A DNA stretch of 64,000 bases from Gracilaria domingensis (taxonomy: Eukaryota > Rhodophyta > Florideophyceae > Gracilariales > Gracilariaceae). This document shows, piece by piece, positions 37,549 to 45,686 of the stretch. Each line of letters begins with the position of its first letter. Position 1 is the stretch's first letter. The notes beneath the pieces are model-generated. The model worked only from the letters and a program-made list of their open reading frames with translations, was not told where the DNA came from and did no database searches. Location of the stretch: positions 62,001-126,000 of the forward strand of contig VCMS01000051.1 in assembly GCA_022539475.1 (NCBI GenBank), read 5' to 3'. Position numbers and translations under genes: made by a program.

Positions 37549-39150
37549 ATGATCGATCCAAGAATGTGCCGCAGTCCAGCGTTCCTGCTGTGTACACCTT
37601 TCTTAGCCCCGTCAACCGCTCCTTTCCAGCCACCATCGAAATCAACCCCAGCAAGATGGACTTGCCGTCGTCCACTTCACCTCAAGCGCCGGCCGAAACC
37701 TCCAGCGCCGGTCAGCACACGGCCACCCTCAAATCTACCCACAAAAATTGGAGACTCTCACATTACTTCCTTCATTTCACCCGCACCTGACTGTCCAGAA
37801 GCCCATGCAGTACGTTCCACTCTGCGTTCTAGACGCGATGTTCTTGTCATTGGTCCCGGGATGAAGGGAAAGATTCTAACCGCACTTGCAGGACGTGAAC
37901 GAGTTGAACATGCACTCATCATGGTGCCCACACGAGAAGCAGCAATGTTGGCAGCGAAGGAAGCAGAGTTACGAGGCGGTTTTAAGGTGATTGTGGCTGC
38001 AGGTCACGGATACGGTAGCTGGAAACATGCAGCAATGAATGCAAACTCGTCGAAGAGAGCCGTCATTGTCGTTGCCACACCAAGAGCTGCTTGCAAGCAA
38101 TTCATTCAGAATGCTCATGGTCCTCCTTGGTTGAAGCGGGTGCAGTTTTTCATGATTGTAGACCTTACTCGCATTCTCTCAACGGGAGCTTTAGGTGACC
38201 TTCGGAAGATTATCAAGAGATTATCAGACAAATCACGTCGTAAGAATATACTTCTGGAGTCAAGGCCTCTCGAAGGTGATCTTAAAGAAATGATATTGGA
38301 TATGGTTAGAGAAAAGCATGAAATTGTAGAATGGGTACAACAGGCGAAGAGTGATGTGCAGACAATGACAAAACGAGAACTGCTAGGACAAGTTGACTAC
38401 AGCTCAGTTCTTCAGAAAGCTCGGGTGGGATCTCCGAGACAAAGACTTGAAGAATTAGTCAATATAACTGGAAACTTATTTCACAAGACTGGTGCATACA
38501 AGATGATTGTATTTTTTCCTGCCGCCAGAATCATCGAATGTTACGCAAATCTATGTCGTGAGCGAGGCATCAAGGTCATAGACATTCATTCACACACATC
38601 TATTGCCAATCGGCAGAGAGGTTTACAGGTCTTTTTCGAGACCGAGCGTGCCGTTATGTTCGCCTCAGATACTCTTTCGACTTGCCCAAACTTGCCGCCT
38701 ATCGACTGTGTAGTGCATATGGACATACCAAATCAAAAGGATCAATATTATCGGCGCATTGGGCTTTTGGCGCAAAACACGGACAACGGCAAAGACCACA
38801 TGAGTGTAGTGTTACTAGGCGAAGACGAGTTCCGGACGTTAACGAAACTGGAGGGTGATTTTGCTTTACGGATCGACCGCGAGGACATTGCGCAGGTAGA
38901 CGAAAAGACTTGCCACACCAATGCACTCGATGAAAAGGCTAAGCGTCGAGCATATGTGTCAAGGCTTTCATTCTATAACTCCCTTCGAAGAAAGATCGGA
39001 TGGAGCAGGGAGCAGATGGTGGAAGATGCCAACATATGGGCAACACAGACGTTTGGAGAGATTCCGAAGCTCGCTAAGAAGGACGTCAATAGAGTGCGAT
39101 TATGGAAGGTACGCGGGATCCAGACGGTGGAAGTTAAGGTTAACGTATGA
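37549..39150 (+). CDS. DEAD-box-helicase-like protein lacking catalytic motifs
   Basis: The frame is open from ATG 37549 (533 codons). A better start may be ATG 37656 with an intron at 37711-37798 (GTCAGC...CCAG, phase matches), giving 468 aa. The protein follows two RecA-like domains in helicase order: motif I position reads GPGMKGKI instead of A-x-x-G-x-GKT, motif Ia is MVPTREAA, a TPR/TPG-like ATPRAAC follows, and motif II position reads IVDLTRIL instead of DEAD. Domain 2 has FFPAARIIECY and HSHTSIANRQRGLQVF, but the RG-D and HRIGR motifs are replaced (HMDIPNQKDQYYRRIG). It is therefore probably a pseudo-helicase, retaining a fold for RNA or protein binding. Confidence 0.7.
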   Translation: MIDPRMCRSPAFLLCTPFLAPSTAPFQPPSKSTPARWTCRRPLHLKRRPKPPAPVSTRPPSNLPTKIGDSHITSFISPAPDCPEAHAVRSTLRSRRDVLVIGPGMKGKILTALAGRERVEHALIMVPTREAAMLAAKEAELRGGFKVIVAAGHGYGSWKHAAMNANSSKRAVIVVATPRAACKQFIQNAHGPPWLKRVQFFMIVDLTRILSTGALGDLRKIIKRLSDKSRRKNILLESRPLEGDLKEMILDMVREKHEIVEWVQQAKSDVQTMTKRELLGQVDYSSVLQKARVGSPRQRLEELVNITGNLFHKTGAYKMIVFFPAARIIECYANLCRERGIKVIDIHSHTSIANRQRGLQVFFETERAVMFASDTLSTCPNLPPIDCVVHMDIPNQKDQYYRRIGLLAQNTDNGKDHMSVVLLGEDEFRTLTKLEGDFALRIDREDIAQVDEKTCHTNALDEKAKRRAYVSRLSFYNSLRRKIGWSREQMVEDANIWATQTFGEIPKLAKKDVNRVRLWKVRGIQTVEVKVNV

Positions 39151-40796
39151 GGATTTGTGATACAACTTTTCACTGACCTGGGGTGGAGGAAAATGATACA
39201 TTCATGACATACGTGAAGCTTATGAGTGACCCAGAAGTATCATGGATACTGCGGTCCGCGACCATCCAAAGTCTTACAACCGGAGCAGAAAGCATAAATC
39301 AGGCTAGATACAGTACTTCGTTGTTCTAGCTTGTTCTCTCTCTGTGTGTGTGTGTGTGTGTGTGTGTTTTTTTTATGGACATACCTGCGCATTCTCTACA
39401 ACCAATACAAGTTCAACGTGTGGTTACACTCACCTTAACCATAGTTTTTTCAAACTGGTATGGGTTCTATAGCGGTCTCTATCCATGTGGCCAAGTCGTC
39501 TGGACATCGTTGCTCTAGATAGACGCACATCTGGTTGAAAGCAGAGCGATGATTTCCTGAGGCCACAATGCTCGGCACGACGTTATTTGTTACATACCAT
39601 TCGCACCGTCTCTGCTGCTGCGCGAGAAAATGGCGAATTCAAACCGTCCCCAACACGCTGTGTTGTGCTCTCGCTTTAGACGGAAGCCTCCCCGCAGTTC
39701 ATGGTTCACAAATCGCTTCCAGCTAGCTCCAGCTCGTGACACCATCACAAATCGACGATTTTGGTGAACAACGCATGGTCAACTATCAGTCAAGGTACAA
39801 CCATCTAAGACGAGTCACAGAACTGGCAAGAAATGAGTCGAGGCTTGTTAGTTTCGTCAACAACCGTTTGCGCTCAAGAGATTTACGCTGGGTCTTCTCT
39901 GTCAAGTGCGTCTAGTGCATACGATGAGCTTCCATCTTCTTCCCGCTCATCGCTCTCATCAGTGCAATCCGCGATGAGAAGCCAGTCATCGAGCACTTGC
40001 TAGAACTCACGTCTTTTTAGTATACCCTGTACCTGTAACCCACGGCGCGTTTTGCTTTTGCGAGATGGATCAATGGGTGAATCCCCTTTGGTTCGTCTTT
40101 CTGTCAAATTGCCCAAACTACTCTGTATACACGCTGCTCCAAGTTACCCAGTTGACAAATGTCGCTAGCGTATTCGTATGCGAATGTCGGGGCTGAAACT
40201 GAGCGTCGCGGATAAAGCTTGAGTGAATAAAGATTTGGCCTTCCTACGAGTGAGAGAACGTTTCTTTCAACAAAAACGTTATGTAGCATCATGCATGATG
40301 CCGGGATAAGGCTGTTATACCCATAAAGTGCAGGAGTGAATAAAGAACGTAGCAACCAGTTGACAAAGAAAGTGATTCGCGCCACTTCCCAAATCGAATT
40401 ATTCGCAGGGTTCTATCGAACTACTCTAGACTCTTCGAGTCTAGAGCAGTGCGAGAAGTTATCAGCTATAACCAATGGGAAGTAAAAGGTTTGTCTGGTC
40501 TTCAGCCTGGCATTTTGTCCAGTCTCTCATCATTCGCGGAGGAAGTCTTGTCGTGCATCATTACCCAAACCTTCGTTTTCATACCCGCAGAAGCCCACGG
40601 CACCCTATTCAACAACTTCAGTCAATCGCTCCATGGCGTTCTTTCTCCCTCCTCGCTTGCCACTCTCAACGCCTGAGCGTGAAGGCGATAAATTTGACCT
40701 CCAACCGGTTGTGCATCCTTTTGGTGCCAGCTTCTTCGCCTACCCCTCCTGGCCATTCTTCATCGCGAAGAATAAATACGACGGCCGGACATCATC
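39151..40796. other. Intergenic with a (TG)n microsatellite; possible unresolved exons
   Basis: About 1.65 kb. A TG repeat of about 12 units lies at 39343-39367, followed by a T run. On the minus strand at about 39460-39770 two overlapping frames read protein-like (e.g. RCEWYVTNNVVPSIVASGNH), with a GTATGT that could be a donor, but I could not join them into a credible gene. The rest shows nothing. Confidence 0.4.
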
Positions 40797-41939
40797 ATGG
40801 CAAGGCCGTTATCAAAGGAAGAAAGGGAGGCATTTTCTCCGAGATCGAAAAGGATCTCTCACCCGCTTCCCGAAGCAGTGGACACAGTTATAGAGGATAC
40901 GGGCACAAACGAAACAATGGACACTGTAGTTAAAGTGGCTTTAACCACAGTGCATAGTACGTTATTATAATCACTGATGCTAACTGCAAAGATGAAAGCA
41001 ATAAAGAGCAACGAGTTGAGCTTTGCCGCAAGGATTCTACTTCGAAACGCTGGCGGCCTAAAGAAGCATATCGCGGCGATGCACCAGAGGAAATGGGCTC
41101 GTTCGGAGTTCTCACACTGAACACTTTGTTCAACAACCCCGACCTGGGTGGCACGTCGCTAAAATGCCCCCGTTTAGCTGCACGTAAGCAGTACCAAGGG
41201 TAGGTCACGAGCTGGTCATTGGAGCAAGATCCTTCCGCCGTTTCCCTGAATTTTTCCCTCTGAAGGAAGAGCTCCAACAGGGGGTTTTCCAGGGGTTTCT
41301 CGGACGGACTACACTAGGGTCGGATTACGGTGAAAGGCTACGGACTGGTTCTTGCACCTGGTTTCCCGATGATATGAGGATCAGGTGGAAAGAACGTCGC
41401 TCATGGTTTCTTGAGTGGCCAATGTGGTACATGCGGAGCGCCTTGTCGTGGTGTGCTCCTCTGCCGACGGTCTCTAGAGGATGAATGAAGAGAGTAGTGG
41501 GAGGAAGAAGGCGATAAGCGTCGGTAGCGAAACGCCCACGGTCGGAAACACCTAAGATATCTAATATTTCTCATCGTAGTCCAGTAAGTGTAGTACGGCT
41601 ACTTCGTTGTGGTCAGTGGTTGCGATGTAGAGGTATAATAGGTCGTTGGGTCTTGAGCAAACCCACGCGTAGGAGCGGAATTAGCTCTACCGTTTCCATA
41701 AATGAGAGAGAGAGAACAACCCCGATCCCTTGTCATCTAAAGGACTTCTTTTAGATGACCTAGCTCGAAAGTTACAGGCGGCTCGAAAGGAGGCCCAGGC
41801 GGCTCGTGCCCAGAAAAGGTATTACAAACGTATAGTTCGCGAAAAGCTTCCTGAAGAGGAAACAAGTGACAGTAATGGTAGTCGACATAGTAGCAGGACC
41901 AGCAGCCCAGCTAAGAAGCGACCACGAAGTGAAAGCTGA
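40797..41939 (+). CDS. Two-exon basic coiled-coil protein, unknown
   Basis: Hand-built: exon 1 40797-40956, a 786-nt intron (GTACGT donor; CTAAAG acceptor), exon 2 41743-41939, giving 118 aa in phase. It starts MARPLSKEEREAFSPRSKR. Exon 2 encodes a strongly helical basic stretch (DDLARKLQAARKEAQAARAQ, then KRYYKRIVREKL) and an SR-rich end with a nuclear-type signal (RTSSPAKKRPRSES). I do not recognise the family; composition suggests a nuclear RNA- or chromatin-associated protein. The intron is far longer than others here and contains an 11-bp direct repeat about 583 bp apart, which could mark an insertion. PRPF38A follows 255 bp downstream on the same strand. Confidence 0.5.
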
Positions 41940-42194
41940 AGCGAGAGAAGATAAATGTTTCTTTCATAAAAAGACGACGCTCGACGTCCCTCCTCACTCC
42001 GCGACGAGGTGCTGCAGCGCAGCACTCGCTGTTGCGTCGCGTCCCGCACTCCCATCAGCCATTCTCGGCCGCGCGCCACGCACCTGTCGAACAGGCACCC
42101 GCTACAAACCTCCAGAGACTACCTTCCGCTACCTTCCGCGTGTCCCAGATACTTTTATTCCTGTCACGCAAGCGTCTCTCCCTAGATATCTGCT

Positions 42195-42788
42195 ATGGCC
42201 AACAGCACCGATGAGGCTGCGCTCCACAAGTTAGGATACGATCCTCAGCACCATATCCCTCCCATCACGCGCTCATCCATTCATCTTAGTCCATATTGGA
42301 ATCGACATCTGTTCGGTGTCTCTGTGGCCGATCTCGTGCCACTGTCTGTCTCGCTCTCACATCTCTCTGCCACCTACGGTGCCATGCATACGCCTAGTCC
42401 CTTTCTGTGTATGCTTCTCAAGCTTCTTCAGCTGGCACCCACCACGCCCGAAATTAGTGTGTACTTGCAGCAACCCGATTTCAAGTACCCGCGAGTACTG
42501 GCGGCATTCTACATTCGCTTGATGGAAAAGCCCCCCGTTGTTTATCGTCTGTTGGAACCTCTGTTGGCTGACTTTCGAAAGCTGGTTGTTCGTGCATCGG
42601 ATATGAGCTCTGTCATTTCCAACGGGTCTTGCTCACAAACCTACGCCATAATGCACGTTGACGAGATAATCGATGCTTTGCTCACCGAGCGCGAGCTCTT
42701 TGGAGTACCTCTTCCGCGTCTTCCACCACGTCGCTTGCTAGTCGAAACTGCCCAACTCTCCCCAAGAAAGTCAGCCCTCTCTCTCTAG
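42195..42788 (+). CDS. PRPF38A: PRPF38A-like pre-mRNA splicing factor
   Basis: A 197-aa protein starting at ATG 42195. It is essentially only the PRP38 core: an N-terminal helix region ending SPYWNRHLFGVS, then TPSPFLCMLLKLLQLAP, the DFKYPRVLAAFYIRLM element, YRLLEPLLADFRKL, and MHVDEIIDALLTERE with LPRLPPRRLLVE. All are close in order to human PRPF38A. Prp38 joins the U4/U6-U5 tri-snRNP/B complex and is needed for spliceosome activation. The long RS-type tail of animal and plant versions is missing, as in yeast. Its stop codon is 1 nt from the stop of the convergent dynactin-like gene. Confidence 0.9.
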   Translation: MANSTDEAALHKLGYDPQHHIPPITRSSIHLSPYWNRHLFGVSVADLVPLSVSLSHLSATYGAMHTPSPFLCMLLKLLQLAPTTPEISVYLQQPDFKYPRVLAAFYIRLMEKPPVVYRLLEPLLADFRKLVVRASDMSSVISNGSCSQTYAIMHVDEIIDALLTERELFGVPLPRLPPRRLLVETAQLSPRKSALSL

Positions 42789-42789
42789 T

Positions 42790-43713
42790 CTATAAGGTCA
42801 CCCCACCAAACTTCTCAAACCTTGCAAACACCCTCACTCCAAACTGATTACTGGCGTACTTGCCACTTTCGAAACAGAACCACAGGTCTAGTTCAACCAC
42901 ACCCCCATCACGTTCACGGCGAATCGCCTCGTCTGCAATACATATTCGTGCTTCACCAATCACATCGGCACCTAGTGTCAGCGCCTGTCCATCGTCTTCG
43001 CCGGCAGCGCATACCAACACCGTAACATCTTCCACTCTAGCGTTTTGTAGCTGTACCACCGCTTCAGCACCACACAAATCTACTTGCAGTTTTGGCAGAA
43101 CTGTTTCCGCGTTCTCAGCTTTTCCATGTAGGATTTCCACACCGGAGCTCGCGAGACGACGGCGAGCTGGCTCCTTCTTTCTGAACAACCGGTCTTTCTG
43201 CATGCGCCGCTCTATAAGGTCTTCCATTCGAACAGGGCCGAACAATGCTTCGTTTTCTGTCGTTGGTGTGCTGTTGACCTCGTGTAAATCTTCCACTCGT
43301 AGCTCTCCGCGGACGATTTTCACAAGTTCTTCAAACCGTTGTGACAGCAAAGGGTATGGATCTGCCTCGCTTTGCAACAGTTCTGACACAGAGTGGATAC
43401 CTGCTTCCGTTGCATTCCAATTGCAAGAAGTGCAAAAGATTTTCTCGGCTGTTACCTTCACGCGGTGGTCGCACACTGGACAGAAGAAATGCTTGGCTGA
43501 TTTGGAGGAGAGGGAGGCTGGACTGACGGGATCTTGTTCTCTGGGAAGAGTAGTTAGGCGTCCTTTGTAAACAAATAAGTCCGAAGCATTGCCGGCATCC
43601 TGTTCGTTGAGTTTGATTTCCTGTTCATTATGTTCACCATCATCGTCTCCGTCGAGCAGAACGAGTGGGCAAAATAGCAAGGTTGTAGGGATCGTGTCAT
43701 TATCGTCGGACAT
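42790..43713 (-). CDS. Dynactin p62 (DCTN4)-like protein
   Basis: A 307-aa protein. The N-terminal third has two paired cysteines in a ribbon (FFCPVCDHRVKV, then IFCTSCNWNATEAGI). This resembles the conserved C-x-C / GFCRW-T-RD-GM region of dynactin subunit 4. It is followed by a helical stretch and a basic patch (RRMQKDRLFRKKEPARRRL). The C-terminal half is beta-rich (LQVDLCGAEAVVQLQNARVE; FGVRVFARFEKFGGVTL), again like p62. Dynactin p62 sits in the pointed-end complex of the dynein activator. It is shorter than human p62 (460 aa), and the first Cys cluster may be missing. The call rests on pattern only. It converges with PRPF38A, 1 nt away. Confidence 0.55.
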   Translation of the reverse strand: MSDDNDTIPTTLLFCPLVLLDGDDDGEHNEQEIKLNEQDAGNASDLFVYKGRLTTLPREQDPVSPASLSSKSAKHFFCPVCDHRVKVTAEKIFCTSCNWNATEAGIHSVSELLQSEADPYPLLSQRFEELVKIVRGELRVEDLHEVNSTPTTENEALFGPVRMEDLIERRMQKDRLFRKKEPARRRLASSGVEILHGKAENAETVLPKLQVDLCGAEAVVQLQNARVEDVTVLVCAAGEDDGQALTLGADVIGEARICIADEAIRRERDGGVVELDLWFCFESGKYASNQFGVRVFARFEKFGGVTL

Positions 43714-44467
43714 GGCAGTTCCGAAACATCTCCGCCGATCAGCAACTTGCGAAGAGTAGGAGGGCCCTCAAGATACGTTCCCCCCATGTCGACGTCAATG
43801 CGAAGCACAATCGACCCTTATAAATTTGAATGTGAACAGAAATTCTCTTTCTGCAGAAAAGTATGCTCTTTGAGTTCGTAGTTTGCAAGCTTTGTCGTTT
43901 GGCGCCGTAAATGTCCTTGGATCTTTTTCTAACGATGACACCTACGAGCTCCGTTCACAGGGTGTGCATCACTTCCGTTCGCGAGACGAGTCGGATACGT
44001 GATTGCGCCTCGGTATGGGACCAGCTTCTTTCGAGCTTACCAAGATGACCCGAAAGTAGCCCTCGTGAAAGATGGTGTTCTTCGTGAGAGAGTGTTTATT
44101 CCGCTGAAACGTTCCACAGAGTAGAGCCCGTACCTTGTAAAAGAACTAATCTACCATGGTATGTACCCGTGAAAGCAAGACAGTTATGTCGCAAATACAA
44201 AACCATACCTATTCTCGGTTTACGCAAGAGAAACAAGATCATCACGCTGCGCTTTGAACTCGCCTTGTATTCGTTCCTAAGGCTGCAACAAACAGATGAA
44301 TGCAGTAAGCATCTTTCCGTGGGCTTGGGAGCTGCTTTACGTCGCAATCAAGTCAATGTGGCTGAAACCCTCTATCTGACAAAAAGCCATGCAATGGCGC
44401 AGAAAAGCTTACGTAGACGCCGTACACAACAACTACACGAACATGCAGAAGCTAAGGCGCAGCGGTG
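43714..44467. other. Intergenic, no gene recognised
   Basis: About 750 bp between the start of the dynactin-like gene and the end of NDUFS8. The short frames look like chance. It should contain the promoter of the dynactin-like gene and the NDUFS8 3' UTR. Confidence 0.5.
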
Positions 44468-45031
44468 TTAGCGGTACATACTCTCGTTGGCAAGGTTCTT
44501 TGCAATTTCAGACTCCCATCTATCGCCATTGGCCAACAACTTCTCCTTGTTATACAGTAGCTCCTCATGTGTCTCTGTTGCATACTCGTAATTGGGGCCC
44601 TCCACAATGGCATCAACAGGACAAGCTTCCTGACAAGCGCCGCAGAAAATGCACTTGGTCATGTCGATGTCATATCTCGTTGTACGCCTCGATCCGTCAG
44701 GGCGTGGCTCAGCTTCAATGGTGATAGCCTGCGCTGGGCATACAGCTTCACACAGTTTGCAGGCAATGCAGCGTTCTTCGCCAGACGGATAGCGTCGCAA
44801 TGCATGTTCGCCGCGAAAGCGTGGTGAGAGAGGACCTTTTTCCATGGGGTAGTTCAACGTAACCTTGGGTTGGAAGAAGTACTGCAACGTTAAAGCAAGC
44901 CCCCGAAACATTTCCGTGAGGAACAAAGCCTCCGCCGTACGAGTGACGACTGTGGTACGTCGAATCAAGCAGGGAGACGAATTGCAGCGCGAAGCATGGT
45001 GAGAGGTTAGCACAATGGAATTGATGTACAT
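44468..45031 (-). CDS. NDUFS8: NADH:ubiquinone oxidoreductase 23-kDa subunit (NDUFS8/TYKY)
   Basis: A 187-aa protein of mitochondrial complex I. The N-terminal 25-30 residues ([18 protein letters not shown]...) are Ser/His/Arg-rich, consistent with a mitochondrial presequence. The conserved part begins [22 protein letters not shown] and [19 protein letters not shown]. Two 4Fe-4S motifs follow: [16 protein letters not shown] and [16 protein letters not shown], which carry clusters N6a and N6b between the hydrophilic arm and the quinone site. The end ([16 protein letters not shown]) is family-typical. All eight cluster cysteines are present. Confidence 0.96.
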   Translation of the reverse strand: MYINSIVLTSHHASRCNSSPCLIRRTTVVTRTAEALFLTEMFRGLALTLQYFFQPKVTLNYPMEKGPLSPRFRGEHALRRYPSGEERCIACKLCEAVCPAQAITIEAEPRPDGSRRTTRYDIDMTKCIFCGACQEACPVDAIVEGPNYEYATETHEELLYNKEKLLANGDRWESEIAKNLANESMYR

Positions 45032-45686
45032 CGCGCCATGGCAAGAGCAATTCGGCAGAGAAACGTACGGTGCTCAGTATTGGTTTTGAGCGGAGTCTCA
45101 GCAGTAGAAGGCTCGGTGGGCTTCCTCTCGCCCTCGTTCAGCCGCGGCGTGATCGAGAACACCGAGCGAACGCCCGGCCTCAAGACGCGCGCCGACCGCA
45201 CAAAGCTGCTCACAGGAAGCATTTGGAAGCCGCGCACTTGACGCCGCGTCGAAGGACTTTTTCGTCGGACTCGCCGCCTCGCCGCGGTTGAAGCTGCTCG
45301 GACATCCGCAGCCGCGCATCGAACCGACGCGATAATCTGCATCACGCGAGCGCTTACACGAACCCGGCTTACAGAGCCGTCGCAGATTTGTCCAGCAAAT
45401 TGGGAAGCGGTGATGCAGCCTTCAACAACGCGTGGCTTCGCGTCTTCCCGACACGCATCGCGCGTCCCAACGTCCCAGCTCACGCCCCCTTTGAGACTAC
45501 CGCCTCCGCTATCGCGCCCTCCCCTGCTCGACGCCCGCCTTCATCGCCGCGCGCCTCTCCACCGCCCCCCAAAATACACCTCGTTCACGTCCACGCCGAA
45601 CCATAAAGCGGCCACTCGATAAGGCGACAAGCTGGTTGCGGTCGGCGTTCTGCAAGTTCGCTCATCGCACCCCCTACGTCGCCCCC

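Noticed and set aside
39460-39770. Protein-like minus-strand exon pair
   Set aside because: Two overlapping frames read well, but the only connecting intron would be about 27 nt. A stop-free run of this length is also fairly likely by chance.
45038-45686. Short frames between NDUFS8 and the PHD gene
   Set aside because: They overlap in several frames with Arg/Pro-rich composition and look like a shared promoter region.
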